From contig CAZWLY010000005.1 of assembly GCA_964634465.1 (NCBI GenBank), positions 62,001 to 126,000 of the forward strand: a DNA stretch of 64,000 nt, in the 5' to 3' direction. The translations under genes and the position numbers were made by a program. This document shows positions 1-8,492 of this stretch, in pieces; position 1 is the first letter of the stretch; every line of letters begins with the position of its first letter. The stretch comes from CAZWLY01 sp964634465 (GTDB taxonomy: Bacteria > Desulfobacterota > Desulfarculia > G963662305). The notes beneath the pieces are model-generated. The model ran no database searches, was not told where the DNA came from, and saw only the letters and a list, made by a program, of their open reading frames with translations.

Positions 1-30
1 TATACGATTTCTCCTGAAGGGGGGTTATTC

Positions 31-516
31 ATGCCTCTGTCGCGCAAGGTATGGGAATTCATGGTCAAGGAGCCGCCGACGGTAGCGCCCAGCGACTCGG
101 TTTTGACCACCCTGACCCTACTCAAAGACATTCGGACCCAGGTCCCTGGCGTCCAGTCGCTCATCGTCACCGATCCGTCCAACGGACGGCTCAAAGGCGT
201 GGTCACTTTACGGCGGATCATGGATGGACTGCGCAAAGCCATCGGCAACGTCCCCGGCGCCAAGGATGAGCCTTTTTGGGAAAGAGACGGTGTCATCGCC
301 AAGTTACGCCAGGAAGCGGAACTGGTCAAGGTCAAGGACGTCATGTCCAAAAACGTCGTTGCGGTCAAGCCCTACGACAGCCTGTCCACGGCCATGGATT
401 TGATGCTGGACAAGAAAGTCCGAGGGGTGCCGGTGGTGGAGAGCGAAAAGGTCATCGGCGTCATCCGGATGAACGACATCTATAACCAAATCTACCTTCA
501 GATAACCGAACGCTGA
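31..516 (+). CDS. CBS-domain pair protein
   Basis: This 161-residue soluble protein consists almost entirely of two CBS domains, at about residues 10-75 and 98-158. The second begins with the typical V-K-D-V-M-S-K-N-V pattern and ends with V-I-G-V-I-R-M-N-D-I. CBS pairs form a Bateman module that usually binds adenosyl ligands (AMP, ATP, SAM). No enzymatic or transport domain is attached, so this is a stand-alone sensor-type protein with an unknown partner. The ATG at 31 has a strong purine-rich ribosome site (AAGGGGGG) six bases upstream. A GC-rich hairpin with a T-rich tail follows the gene, so it is probably the last or only gene of its transcript. The specific role cannot be read from sequence. 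Confidence 0.85.
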   Translation: MPLSRKVWEFMVKEPPTVAPSDSVLTTLTLLKDIRTQVPGVQSLIVTDPSNGRLKGVVTLRRIMDGLRKAIGNVPGAKDEPFWERDGVIAKLRQEAELVKVKDVMSKNVVAVKPYDSLSTAMDLMLDKKVRGVPVVESEKVIGVIRMNDIYNQIYLQITER

Positions 517-540
517 TCGGCCGTAACCGGCCGTCTCGCC

Positions 541-571
541 GGCCGGGGGTGTTTCCCCCGGCCTATCTTTT
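541..571 (+). terminator. rho-independent terminator after the CBS gene
   Basis: A perfect nine-base inverted repeat (GGCCGGGGG / CCCCCGGCC) with a five-base TGTTT loop is followed by TATCTTTT. It lies 25 bases after the stop codon of the CBS protein and matches the standard intrinsic terminator layout. The rest of the gap up to 756 holds nothing else that I recognise. Confidence 0.85.
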
Positions 572-756
572 GCGATCGAAGAGCCCGTCTGGTCGCTCTC
601 GTCCTTACACTATCCGCCGAGGCCCGCCGGCGGCTGGGCCGGATTCCACTGCGTCCCGGCGGCGGGAGAGACTAGTTCACAGACCAGAGGAAACCCCGGC
701 GGCCGGGCATATCGCCGCCCGGCCTGGAGAGAAAAACCTTCCCGATCACGAAGCCC

Positions 757-1524
757 TCATTTAGCCTCTTCCAAACCGGCCGGCCCTAAGAGTTCCAGCC
801 GGAGGCGGTGATAGACCACCTCCATGATCGTCTTGAGGTTGACCGTGTCGGCCCGATTGTAGCGGATCAGACGGCCCAGGGCCGCGTTTTGTCCCCGCCG
901 GTAGCGTCGCCACTCCAAAACCGCCTGCCAGCCGTCCATGCCGGCGATGTCGGCCTCGCGATTCAGGCCGAACAGGGTCTCGATGCGCTTGAGGCCGCCG
1001 GTGTATCCCAGGCGCTTCAGGGGATAGCGCAGGTCGATGTGGCCCGGCGGCAGCCTGAGGCGGTTGAAGTAGGCCGACATGTAGGGCAGGTCGAACTGGG
1101 CCCCGTTGAAGGTGACCAGGATGCCGATCTCGGCCAGGGCGCTTTCGATGGCTTCCAGGTTTCGGCCGTTGACGTAGGGCTTGAAGCGCCGGCCGTCGAA
1201 CAAGCCGATCATGGTGATCTCGCCGCCTTGTTCCACGGTCAGGCCCGAAGTCTCGATGTCCAGGTAGGCGGTTCGATCCTTGAAGCGGCGAAACAAGCGC
1301 CAGTGCTCCGAGGCCGGCAGAAGGCGACACCAAAGAGACAGGTCGTCGAGTCGCTTCCGGCTCTCCTCGAGCGTTCGGGCCAGGATATCCCGCCGGGCGG
1401 GAGAGATGCCGGGCAGCCGCGGCGCGTCGATGAAGTCCCGCCAAGTGATCACCCCGGCCCGCCAAAGGCGCTCCTCGGTGATCCGCCCGACGCCGGGCAG
1501 GTGGATGAAGGTGTGGCGGAGCAA
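757..1524 (-). CDS. RNase H-like (YprB-type) DEDD exonuclease domain protein
   Basis: The 255-residue protein has an N-terminal helix-hairpin-helix-like segment (about 7-35, with H-L-P-G-V-G) followed by an RNase H-fold 3'-5' exonuclease domain. The DEDD metal ligands are visible: D89 and E91 in L-D-I-E-T-S-G, D145 in F-N-G-A-Q-F-D, and D226 in Y-N-R-A-D-T-V-N-L. This matches the YprB/RNase_H_2 family, whose cellular role is poorly defined. I chose the TTG at 1524-1522 because GAGGA lies nine bases upstream and the longer open frame runs through the neighbouring gene with no family-like sequence. It stands alone between the CBS gene and the cytochrome module and is transcribed leftward. Family certain, substrate unknown. 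Confidence 0.85.
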   Translation of the reverse strand: MLRHTFIHLPGVGRITEERLWRAGVITWRDFIDAPRLPGISPARRDILARTLEESRKRLDDLSLWCRLLPASEHWRLFRRFKDRTAYLDIETSGLTVEQGGEITMIGLFDGRRFKPYVNGRNLEAIESALAEIGILVTFNGAQFDLPYMSAYFNRLRLPPGHIDLRYPLKRLGYTGGLKRIETLFGLNREADIAGMDGWQAVLEWRRYRRGQNAALGRLIRYNRADTVNLKTIMEVVYHRLRLELLGPAGLEEAK

Positions 1525-1695
1525 GCGCTTGGGTCCTCTTCTTGGCCGGCCAGCCTGGTTTGGGTCCGCTCCGAGCAATGCCGATCGACACTCTCTCGAC
1601 TCGCAATTATTAAGGATAATCCAGCCAGCCAGTCGTTGCCAAGCCCCGATTCCACCGGCTCGAACCGGCTCGCGCGCCGGACGGCAATAAATATT

Positions 1696-1721
1696 GGGGT
1701 TTCGACCGTGGTCGAAACCCC
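1696..1721 (-). terminator. terminator-like perfect hairpin after the cytochrome b gene
   Basis: A perfect twelve-base inverted repeat (GGGGTTTCGACC / GGTCGAAACCCC) with a two-base centre lies 36 bases beyond the cytochrome b stop codon. On the minus strand it is followed by AATATTTATT, an imperfect U-rich tail. It most likely ends the leftward cytochrome transcript. The rest of the gap (1525-1695) is the upstream region of the exonuclease gene, and I see no strong promoter there. Confidence 0.65.
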
Positions 1722-1757
1722 AAACCCGCCGGTCGGAAAAGAGAACCGGGAGAACGC

Positions 1758-2573
1758 CTACCAGGTCACCAGCGGCGCGTTCACCAGGCCGCCGATCAAA
1801 AGAAAGACGCAACCGACCACCACGACGTAGCCGAAGAGGTAGTAGATCGCCTTGATCGCCGGCGCAGGCGAAGTAGCCGTCACCGCTTCCAACCGGCCTT
1901 CCGCCTCCAACCGCTCCACCCAGGCCGCCCGTTCGTGTCGATTCTGGTCCAAATCGACGCTGCCGGCGAACATGGCCAGGTCCATCGGAAAGTTGGACCG
2001 GCGCAGGTGGGCGACGAAGAAGTGGATGATGAACACGTGGCCCATGTCCAGAATCGCCTCCAGCCGGTGGACCCAGAGGGCGACGTTGAGCCCCCAGCCA
2101 GGCATGTAACGGCTGGAGACGAACGGGTTGTAAAGAATCAGTCCGGTGCCGCCGATGATGACCATCCCCCAGAACACGGCCCAGTAGTCGAACTTCTCCC
2201 AATAGCTGAAGCGGTCGAAGCGGGGCTGTTTGGCCAGGCCGAACAGCCAGCCGACGTGCCTTACGGCCTGTCCGATGTCGGCCGGACGAGGCAGCATGGA
2301 GTCCGGCCCGAAGAGGCTCGAAGGCAACCTTTTCCACTGGATGACGCCCAGCAGGTAGATCAGATGGCCGAGAAAGAGGGCCAGCAGGAAAAGCCCGACT
2401 CACTTGTGGACCGTCAGCGCCCCGCCATACCCGCCGAAGAGGGCGGCCAGCGAGCGGCCCCAAGCGGTCTCGATGTACATCCGGGACAGGCCGGTGACAG
2501 CCTGGATGGAGAAGGAGAGCATCAAGAGCAGGTGAAACAGCCGGTGGGGGACGGTGAAGCGTCTAATCCTCAT
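1758..2573 (-). CDS. b-type cytochrome, membrane subunit; interrupted by in-frame TGA
   Basis: Read from the ATG at 2573, which overlaps the end of the preceding cytochrome gene, the frame encodes about 271 residues of a cytochrome b561/formate-dehydrogenase-gamma type protein. It has several membrane segments and candidate haem-ligand histidines in V-P-H-R-L-F-H, L-T-V-H-K and V-F-I-I-H-F-F-V-A-H. A single TGA at 2402-2400 falls after T-V-H-K, where relatives normally have tryptophan (H-K-W or H-R-W), and the same frame then continues with clear family sequence. The uninterrupted remainder, usable from a TTG at 2327, is 189 residues. The TGA may be a nonsense mutation, a sequence error or readthrough. 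In context this subunit would pass electrons between quinone and the adjacent multihaem cytochromes. Confidence 0.7.
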
Positions 2574-3285
2574 CTGCATCCTCCGAGTCTCCGCCCCGGC
2601 CTCTTCGGGCGAAAAGCTCTCTTACACCCCACAGCGCGGTGTGAGGCAGGAAGACGACGAAGGTGGCCACGGCCAAGGCGACCATGATCCAGAAGGCATA
2701 GAACAGCACCGGGAAGGTTCGGGCGGTGGTCAGCAGGGTCGGATCGGGCTCGTGGACGAGGTACTCGGCAAAGGAGGCGCCGGCCTGAGGGTGGCATTTG
2801 GCGCAGACGTAGGCATGCCGTCGAATCGGGCTCAAGGGCGAGTAGTAGTGCTGAACCGAAGCGATCGGCTCCCCACCGTGGCATTGGCGGCAGGTGAGGT
2901 TCAAGCGGAACACGTGGAGATTGTTCTTGGCGTTGGACGGATGGCACTCGATACAGGTCCGGCCGGCGTAAAACTTGATCCCCCAGTGGGAGTCGGCCAG
3001 GTAGGTCCGCTTTCTCACCGCCGCCCCGCTGACACTGTAGCCGATTTCGGCCCGCGGCACACCCGATGAGGGAATAAAGGGCTGGTAGCGCCTGGGGCGG
3101 ACCTCGTACTCCTCGTAGAAACCGGTGGCCATCTCATACTCCCGGTAACGATAGAGCTGAGAGGTCACCTCCTCCTGGGCCGCAACGGACCCGACCGGCC
3201 AGGCGCCGGCGATGATCAGAGCGAGCGCTGCAACGCCCGCTCCGACCAGCCCCCTGCAACGAAGCCGGATCAGCCGCCCCGTCAT
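2563..3285 (-). CDS. trihaem cytochrome c with C-terminal membrane anchor
   Basis: The 240-residue protein begins with a signal peptide (hydrophobic 13-30, likely cut near A-A-Q at 35-37). It carries three CxxCH haem c sites at about 111-115, 132-136 and 161-165, and ends in one membrane segment (about 191-214) plus a short acidic tail. The start at 3285 overlaps the stop of the octahaem gene (ATGA), and the end overlaps the start of the cytochrome b gene, so the three are translationally coupled. Its topology (periplasmic haems, membrane anchor) suits a link between the b-type cytochrome and the octahaem lipoprotein. I do not recognise a named subfamily. Confidence 0.85.
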   Translation of the reverse strand: MTGRLIRLRCRGLVGAGVAALALIIAGAWPVGSVAAQEEVTSQLYRYREYEMATGFYEEYEVRPRRYQPFIPSSGVPRAEIGYSVSGAAVRKRTYLADSHWGIKFYAGRTCIECHPSNAKNNLHVFRLNLTCRQCHGGEPIASVQHYYSPLSPIRRHAYVCAKCHPQAGASFAEYLVHEPDPTLLTTARTFPVLFYAFWIMVALAVATFVVFLPHTALWGVRELFARRGRGGDSEDADED

Positions 3286-4538
3286 TGCTTGAGGCTCTCC
3301 AACACCTTGCCCCGCGGCGTGGGCAGTTGGGTCAACAGTTCGAACCTCTTCTGCAACTCCTCGAGGTTGTCGTCCTTGTGCTCGTGACAGGTCTGGCACG
3401 AGTTGGGAATCTTGGGATTGCTGAGCGTGTCCTTGGGCAAGAGGGTGACGAAGACGTGGCTGTGGATGTCGCCCGACTCGGCGCTCTTGGCGATACGCGG
3501 CATGTGGCAGCCGACGCAGTTGGCAAAGGAATGGATCGAGTGGGCCATGTTCTTGTTGACCACGGTATGGCAGCTCAGGCACTGCCTGGACCCGGCCGCC
3601 AGGGTCTGGGACCGGGTGGCCGGCATGCCGATCTGGTGGACGTAGTGGCAGGAGGTGCAGGTGACGCCCTCCTTGAAGTGCTTCGACTGGACCCAGTCGA
3701 TGTATTGTTGGTGATGACCCTTGGAGAACTCGTTGGCGTAGAGGTGCTTGACGTCGCCGGCGGCGTAGGAAGTGGACTTGTAAAAACTGGTCAGCGCCTT
3801 GCCGGGGCGGTAGCCGACGGGCCAGCCGGCGCCCTTGTACTTAGTGGCCTTACCCCGGTTGTGACAAGACCCGCAGATCTGGACGGCCACGCCCGGCGTC
3901 AGTTTGGACGGGTTGACGATGGTGCGGCGCTTGTCGAATATGGCCGTCTTGGGCAGCGCCGCATGCCAGGAGCCCGGCCCGTGGCAAGCCTCGCAGCCGA
4001 CCGCCGGCTCGATGAAGGTCTTCTTTTCGAGATCGACGCCGGTGGCGTGACAGCCGCCGCACTTCTTGAGCCAGGGCCGCTTGTCCCAGTCCTGTTCGTG
4101 GTAGTTGACCCAACGGTTGGTATCGACGTTGTACTGGATCGGCGCGATATAGAGGTCGCCGTCCTTCTCGACGATGAAGCGCTGCTTCCACTGGCTGCCG
4201 ATGGTGTACTTGATCTCGTCCGTTTTGGGAATCCAGATTTTGTCGGCCGGCACCTTGAGCTTCTTTTCAAGCTTGGCCAGGTCGGCCCTGATCCGCTTCT
4301 CGTCGATGGCCACGACCAGGACGTCCCGGTTTTTCTGAGCGTCCTGGGTCATGCGAGAGTGCATGGTCGCCTTCCAGGAGTCGTAATGCTCCAGGTGGCA
4401 GGTCTTACACGTCTCCGAGCCGACGTAAGCCTTGGGCTTGGCCGTAATCTCGGCTATGTCGACCCGGCTTTCACCCGGCCCGCAGCCAACCATCATCAAG
4501 ACGACCGCGGCCGCCAACCCCAACCTGGCGAGAAACAT
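3282..4538 (-). CDS. octahaem c-type cytochrome lipoprotein (cytochrome c554-like)
   Basis: The roughly 418-residue product has a lipoprotein signal ending in M-M-V-G-C (C19) and eight CxxCH motifs in order: CKTCH, CGGCH, CEACH, CGSCH, CTSCH, CLSCH, CVGCH and CQTCH. The first sits in a G-S-E-T-C-K-T-C-H context with H-Y-D-S-W and M-H-S nearby, as in cytochrome c554-type multihaem proteins. It should be a periplasmic, lipid-anchored electron carrier or reductase. I prefer the second ATG (4538), because GGAGG is ten bases upstream of it but only one base from the ATG at 4547. It is the first gene of a three-gene cytochrome operon. The physiological acceptor (nitrogen or sulfur oxide, metal) cannot be deduced. 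Confidence 0.85.
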   Translation of the reverse strand: MFLARLGLAAAVVLMMVGCGPGESRVDIAEITAKPKAYVGSETCKTCHLEHYDSWKATMHSRMTQDAQKNRDVLVVAIDEKRIRADLAKLEKKLKVPADKIWIPKTDEIKYTIGSQWKQRFIVEKDGDLYIAPIQYNVDTNRWVNYHEQDWDKRPWLKKCGGCHATGVDLEKKTFIEPAVGCEACHGPGSWHAALPKTAIFDKRRTIVNPSKLTPGVAVQICGSCHNRGKATKYKGAGWPVGYRPGKALTSFYKSTSYAAGDVKHLYANEFSKGHHQQYIDWVQSKHFKEGVTCTSCHYVHQIGMPATRSQTLAAGSRQCLSCHTVVNKNMAHSIHSFANCVGCHMPRIAKSAESGDIHSHVFVTLLPKDTLSNPKIPNSCQTCHEHKDDNLEELQKRFELLTQLPTPRGKVLESLKQ

Positions 4539-4633
4539 AGAGCCCATACCTCCCCCAACCCAAAAGGAGCAACGGTTATCAGGTGTTATGCTGTCCCCCC
4601 TGCGGCGAAACCGCCGGACGCAGTTCCTGTTCT

Positions 4634-4662
4634 ACTTTAGCCCTGCATATATTTGCCATCAA
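4634..4662 (-). promoter_or_regulatory. candidate promoter of the cytochrome operon
   Basis: On the minus strand TTGATG and TAAAGT are separated by 17 bases in the AT-rich part of the 369-base divergent gap. Each box matches four of six sigma-70 consensus bases. The predicted start would give an untranslated leader of roughly 85-90 bases before the octahaem gene. Apart from this, the rightward promoter and the AT-rich tract between them (about 4660-4720), I see no operator symmetry in the gap. Confidence 0.45.
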
Positions 4663-4826
4663 CGAAACATTTTGTCGCTTTTTAAAAAATTATTTTCAAT
4701 TGGCAAATAAATTCAACCAGGCGCGAAAAGTAGAGACGGAGAAACGATCTTAAAATTTGGGAAGGCGAAGTCGGCAGTTTCGGCTGGCGGGCCAATCGAC
4801 TTGCAGTCCGAAAACGACAAATTGAG

Positions 4827-4855
4827 TTGTCGCCGCCCGGAGGCGATGGTATATG
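4827..4855 (+). promoter_or_regulatory. candidate promoter of resB-ccsA
   Basis: TTGTCG and TATATG lie 17 bases apart, each matching four of six consensus positions. The predicted start is about 45 bases before the resB ATG. It sits in the same divergent gap as the cytochrome promoter, which fits co-expression of c-type cytochromes with their maturation genes. Confidence 0.4.
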
Positions 4856-4907
4856 ACTTTTCAAACCAGTCCATTCAGACTATTCAGGAGACAACTCAGG
4901 AGACGAC

Positions 4908-6281
4908 ATGTCCACCCCACCCGCCAACCCGGCGCGGTCTGTCTGGAAATTCCTGGCTTCGGCCAAGCTAGCCATCGCCCTTTTGGTCATCCTGGCCGTA
5001 GCCTCGATTCTGGGCACGCTTCTTCCCCAAGGGGAGCCGGCCTCGACTTATTTCGAACACTTCCGCCCGGCCGTGGCCAAACTGATCCTGGCCGCCCAGT
5101 TGGACCATCTCTACACCTCGGTTTGGTATCTGGCCCTGCTCTTCGGCCTGGCCTTGAACCTGATCGTCTGCTCGCTGGATCGTTTCCCCAAAACCTGGAA
5201 GATGATCCGGCGCAGCCCAGACCCGGACGGTCTGCACCTGCCCAAGCTTTCGCTGAGGCGGGAGATATACACCGGCCTGAGCCCCGAGGCGGTGATGGAA
5301 GCGGCCCGGCGGGCGGCGAAGAGTCTGGGCCCGCCGGTGGAAGGCAAGGCCGGGGCCAACTCGGAGAAGACCATCTTCTTCGCCCAGTCGGGCGGTTGGT
5401 CGCGGCTGGGAGCCTACGTCATCCACCTCTCGCTCTTGATCCTCTTCGCCGCCGGAATGATAACCGGGTTGGCCGGCTTCAAGGGATTCGTGACCATCCA
5501 CGAGGGCGAGGCGGTGGACGCCTTGGTCCTCAAGGGCGGCCGGGAGGTGCCGCTGGGCTTCACCGTCCGGCTGGACAAGTTCACCTTTGAGCGCTACCCC
5601 AACGGCGCCCCCAAGACCTATCGCTCCGACCTGACCTTCATCGTAGACGGCAAGGAGGTCAGAAAGGCGGCCGTCGAGGTCAACGACCCGGTCACCTTCG
5701 GTCGAATCACCTTTTACCAGTCCACCTACGGCCAGAGCCTGGGCGAGTGGATAGAGATCGCCATCCTGCCCGACGGCGGTCAAAAGAGGATCGTCCGGCT
5801 GCCCATGGAGGGCGAAACCGAGGTGCCGGGCCTGGGCCGGGTCTCGGTGCTCGGCTTCGCGTCCAACTTCCGCAACATCGGGCCCACCGCCCGGCTGGAG
5901 ATCAAACCCGGCGACGGGGGAAAGCCCAAGACATACTTCGTCTTCACCCGGGAACCCTTCCAGATGCCCCGCCAGGAGGGCCAGACGCTCAGCCTGGCCG
6001 GTTTCGACTCCAAGTACTACACCGGCCTCCAGGCCAACTACGACCCGGGCGTGGGCCTGTTGTGGGCCGGCAGCATTCTGATGCTCGTCGGCCTGCTCGT
6101 TGCCTTCTTCTGGAGCCACCGGCGGCTGTGGGTCGAGGTCTGCCCTCACAAAAACGGCGCCCGGATCACCCTGGCCGCCTCGGCCAACCGCAACCGACCG
6201 GCCATGGAGAGGCGATTCGAGGTAATCTGCCAGGAGTTGGAAGACTCCCTGGCCCAACTCACGAACGGTAAGAGATCATGA
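4908..6281 (+). CDS. resB: cytochrome c biogenesis protein ResB (Ccs1)
   Basis: This 457-residue membrane protein is the ResB/Ccs1 half of the system II cytochrome c synthetase, which exports haem and attaches it to CxxCH motifs. Four membrane segments are visible at about 19-39, 71-90, 166-189 and 372-395. A large extracytoplasmic domain lies between the third and fourth, the typical ResB layout. The family N-terminus (S-V-W-K-F-L-A-S-A-K-L-A, then G-T-L-L-P-Q) is clear. The ATG at 4908 has AGGAG nine bases upstream. It overlaps ccsA by four bases. It is divergent from, and probably serves, the multihaem cytochrome operon. Confidence 0.95.
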   Translation: MSTPPANPARSVWKFLASAKLAIALLVILAVASILGTLLPQGEPASTYFEHFRPAVAKLILAAQLDHLYTSVWYLALLFGLALNLIVCSLDRFPKTWKMIRRSPDPDGLHLPKLSLRREIYTGLSPEAVMEAARRAAKSLGPPVEGKAGANSEKTIFFAQSGGWSRLGAYVIHLSLLILFAAGMITGLAGFKGFVTIHEGEAVDALVLKGGREVPLGFTVRLDKFTFERYPNGAPKTYRSDLTFIVDGKEVRKAAVEVNDPVTFGRITFYQSTYGQSLGEWIEIAILPDGGQKRIVRLPMEGETEVPGLGRVSVLGFASNFRNIGPTARLEIKPGDGGKPKTYFVFTREPFQMPRQEGQTLSLAGFDSKYYTGLQANYDPGVGLLWAGSILMLVGLLVAFFWSHRRLWVEVCPHKNGARITLAASANRNRPAMERRFEVICQELEDSLAQLTNGKRS

Positions 6282-7090
6282 CCAGTTCGACTCTGTTGAC
6301 CTACACCACCTTTTTGTATCTCGGCGTCGCGCTGGGCTACCTGGTCGGGTTGATCTTCCGCAACCCGAAGCTCGGCCACTACGCCTCCATCCTGGGCTGG
6401 CTGACCACCGGCGTCCAGACCCTGGCCATCATCCTGCGCTGGGTGGAATCCTACGACCTGGGCATCGGCCACGCGCCGATGACCAACATGTACGAGTCGC
6501 TCATCTTCTTCGCCTGGGCCATCGTCCTGAGCTATCTCATCCTGGAGATATTCCACCCCAAGACCGGCTTGGGCGCGGCGGTGGCCCCGTTCGCTTTCCT
6601 GGCCATGGCCTACGCTTCGCTCTACACCGAGTCGCAGATCGAGCCCCTCATCCCGGCCCTGAAGTCCAACTGGCTGATCGCCCACGTGGTCACCTGCTTC
6701 TTGGGCTACGCCGCCTTTGCCGTGGCCTGCGGAACGGGCATCGTCTTGCTGGCCAGGAAAAACCCGACCGAGAGCGTGCCCGCTCCGAACAAGCTCCTGG
6801 AGGAGATCATCTACCGGACGGTGCTGATCGGCTTCCTGTTGCTGACCGCCGGCATCGCCACCGGGGCGGTCTGGGCCGATCAGGCCTGGGGCAGGTGGTG
6901 GTCCTGGGACCCCAAGGAAACCTGGTCGCTGATCACCTGGTTCGTCTACGCCATCCTGCTCCACGGCCGGCTGGTCAGGGGTTGGCGGGGAAACAAAGTG
7001 GCCTGGGTGTCGGTGGTCGGTTTCGCCGCGGTGCTGTTCACCTATTTCGGAGTGAATTTCCTCCTCTCCGGCCTCCACTCCTACGCCTAG
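6278..7090 (+). CDS. ccsA: cytochrome c biogenesis protein CcsA/ResC (haem handling)
   Basis: The 270-residue polytopic protein carries the diagnostic tryptophan-rich WWD motif, W-W-S-W-D-P-K-E-T-W at 207-216, that presents haem outside the membrane. Conserved histidines occur near 65 (I-G-H-A-P-M-T-N), 136 and 266. About eight hydrophobic segments are present, usual for CcsA/CcsB. It partners ResB to form the system II synthetase. The ATGA overlap with resB shows translational coupling. Followed by two hairpins. Confidence 0.95.
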   Translation: MTSSTLLTYTTFLYLGVALGYLVGLIFRNPKLGHYASILGWLTTGVQTLAIILRWVESYDLGIGHAPMTNMYESLIFFAWAIVLSYLILEIFHPKTGLGAAVAPFAFLAMAYASLYTESQIEPLIPALKSNWLIAHVVTCFLGYAAFAVACGTGIVLLARKNPTESVPAPNKLLEEIIYRTVLIGFLLLTAGIATGAVWADQAWGRWWSWDPKETWSLITWFVYAILLHGRLVRGWRGNKVAWVSVVGFAAVLFTYFGVNFLLSGLHSYA

Positions 7091-7106
7091 CCCGACAGAG
7101 ACGCCC

Positions 7107-7137
7107 CCGGCCCGACTGAAAGATCGGCTCGGGCCGG
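7107..7137 (+). terminator. hairpin after ccsA
   Basis: CCGGCCCGA and TCGGGCCGG form a nine-base stem around a 13-base loop, 16 bases past the ccsA stop codon. There is no T-run on the plus strand until much further on, so it may be a processing or rho-assisted end rather than a classical terminator. Confidence 0.45.
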
Positions 7138-7147
7138 AGGCGCAACG

Positions 7148-7187
7148 AAAAAAGCCCGGCGTCCCTCTCGGGGACCGGTTACCGGGC
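7148..7187 (-). terminator. rho-independent terminator of the receiver-TPR gene
   Basis: On the minus strand GCCCGG and CCGGGC frame a GC-rich loop and are followed directly by six Ts. It begins about 15 bases after the stop codon of the leftward gene at 7203. It lies between two convergent genes. Confidence 0.75.
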
Positions 7188-7202
7188 AAGGGGCGAGGCC
7201 GA

Positions 7203-8375
7203 TCAGGTCGTGGGCAGAGGCTGCTTGAGGGATTTGACCAGGAAGGCCTTGGCCTCTTCGAAGTCCGGGTAGAGCTCCAGGGCCTTCTTGATCGCCCTGA
7301 TGGCCTCGCCTTTCTTTCCCGCCTCGAAGTAGGCCCGGCCCAGGTTGTAGTAGACGACCTCGTTCTCGGGGTCGATGTCGAGGGCCCGCTTGTAGTTGGC
7401 GATGGCCTTTTCGAACTTGCCCTGTTTGCGGAGGGCGATGCCCATCTGGTTGTAGAGGATGATGTCGTTGGGGTCGGTGTTCAGGGCCGACTGGAAAGCC
7501 TCCTCAGCTTCCTCGGCCTCGCCGACCTTGAGATAGGCCTCACCCACCCGGCGGGCCAGGTCGGAGTCATCGCCGGTCTTCTTGAAGGCCATCGCCAACA
7601 CCCGCTTGGCCTCGCCGGTCTGGCCGCTGCTGGCCAGACTCTCGCCCAGCCGCACCTGGCGCTCGATGTTGGTCGGAGAGATTTGGACCGCGGCTCGGAG
7701 ATGCTTGGCCGCCGAGGTGTAATCCCCCATCGCCTCATAGACCCGGGCCACGGCCTCGTGGGCCCGGAGAAACTTGGAGGCCAACCCCAAAGCCTGGAGG
7801 TAGGCGTCCCTGGCCTTATCCAGCTCGCCCTTGGCCTCGTAGACCTCTCCGATGGCCATCAAGGTCCTGGGGCTGTTGGGATTCAACTGGAGCGCCTTGC
7901 GATACTCCACCAGGGCCTGGTCATAGTTGCGGCTCTTGAAATGGACTTGGCCGAGATTGAGCTGGACGTCGATGGGCGACGGCGTCCGCTTCCGCTCCAC
8001 GACCTGCTCGATCTTCTCTTGAAGAAGCTGGGGGGTGAAGGGCTTCAGGATATAGGCGTCGACATCGACCTCGCCGGCTTCGGCCACCGTGGTCTGGTCC
8101 ATTTCGGCGGTGACCATCAGAAACGGCAGATCCTTGAGCCGGTCGTCCTCGCGAACCGCCCTCAAGACCTCGATGCCGGACATGCGAGGCATGTTCCAGT
8201 CGCACAGTACGACGTCGATGTGGCGGGTCCTGAGCCGATCCAGGGCCACGTCGCCGTCGTCGGCCTCGACAAAATTCTCGTACCCCACCTGCCGGAGCAT
8301 GTTCCTGATGGTCCGGCGCATATTGGCCTTGTCGTCAACCAGCAGAAAAGTCAGTTTCTTATCGACAGGCTCCAT
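7203..8375 (-). CDS. response regulator with TPR repeats
   Basis: This 390-residue protein has an N-terminal CheY-like receiver (about 8-125) with acidic pocket D14/D15, phospho-acceptor D59 (L-C-D-W-N-M-P), T89 and K111 (I-L-K-P-F). About seven TPR units follow from residue 137 to the end. There is no DNA-binding or enzymatic output, so phosphorylation probably alters protein-protein contacts made by the TPR array. No kinase gene is adjacent. The ATG at 8375 has AGAGGG upstream, and a promoter with 17-base spacing lies 41 bases upstream of it. Partner unknown. Confidence 0.88.
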   Translation of the reverse strand: MEPVDKKLTFLLVDDKANMRRTIRNMLRQVGYENFVEADDGDVALDRLRTRHIDVVLCDWNMPRMSGIEVLRAVREDDRLKDLPFLMVTAEMDQTTVAEAGEVDVDAYILKPFTPQLLQEKIEQVVERKRTPSPIDVQLNLGQVHFKSRNYDQALVEYRKALQLNPNSPRTLMAIGEVYEAKGELDKARDAYLQALGLASKFLRAHEAVARVYEAMGDYTSAAKHLRAAVQISPTNIERQVRLGESLASSGQTGEAKRVLAMAFKKTGDDSDLARRVGEAYLKVGEAEEAEEAFQSALNTDPNDIILYNQMGIALRKQGKFEKAIANYKRALDIDPENEVVYYNLGRAYFEAGKKGEAIRAIKKALELYPDFEEAKAFLVKSLKQPLPTT

Positions 8376-8415
8376 CGAACGTCCCTCTTTGGTTGCGTCT
8401 GAAACAAGTGCTCCA

Positions 8416-8444
8416 ATATTAGAGGATCACCTCCCCCCGGTCAA
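8416..8444 (-). promoter_or_regulatory. sigma-70-type promoter of the receiver-TPR gene
   Basis: On the minus strand TTGACC (five of six) and TAATAT (four of six) are separated by exactly 17 bases, ending about 41 bases before the ATG at 8375. It occupies most of the short gap after the phosphofructokinase gene. Confidence 0.55.
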
Positions 8445-8492
8445 CCGACGCGGAGAGCGATGCCGGCCGCTGGATCTGGACGTCCTACCCGG

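Noticed and set aside
549..764. 71-residue open frame after the CBS gene
   Set aside because: It starts inside the terminator hairpin, has no ribosome site and reads as low-complexity Arg/Pro sequence typical of GC-rich non-coding DNA.
1640..1690. tRNA T-loop-like sequence on the minus strand (GGTTCGAGCC)
   Set aside because: The flanking bases do not form the T-stem and no acceptor or anticodon arm is nearby.
2371..2402. Selenocysteine reading of the TGA in the cytochrome b gene
   Set aside because: The position is normally Trp, not Cys, and the 35 bases after the TGA do not show a convincing SECIS hairpin with a GGTC-type loop.
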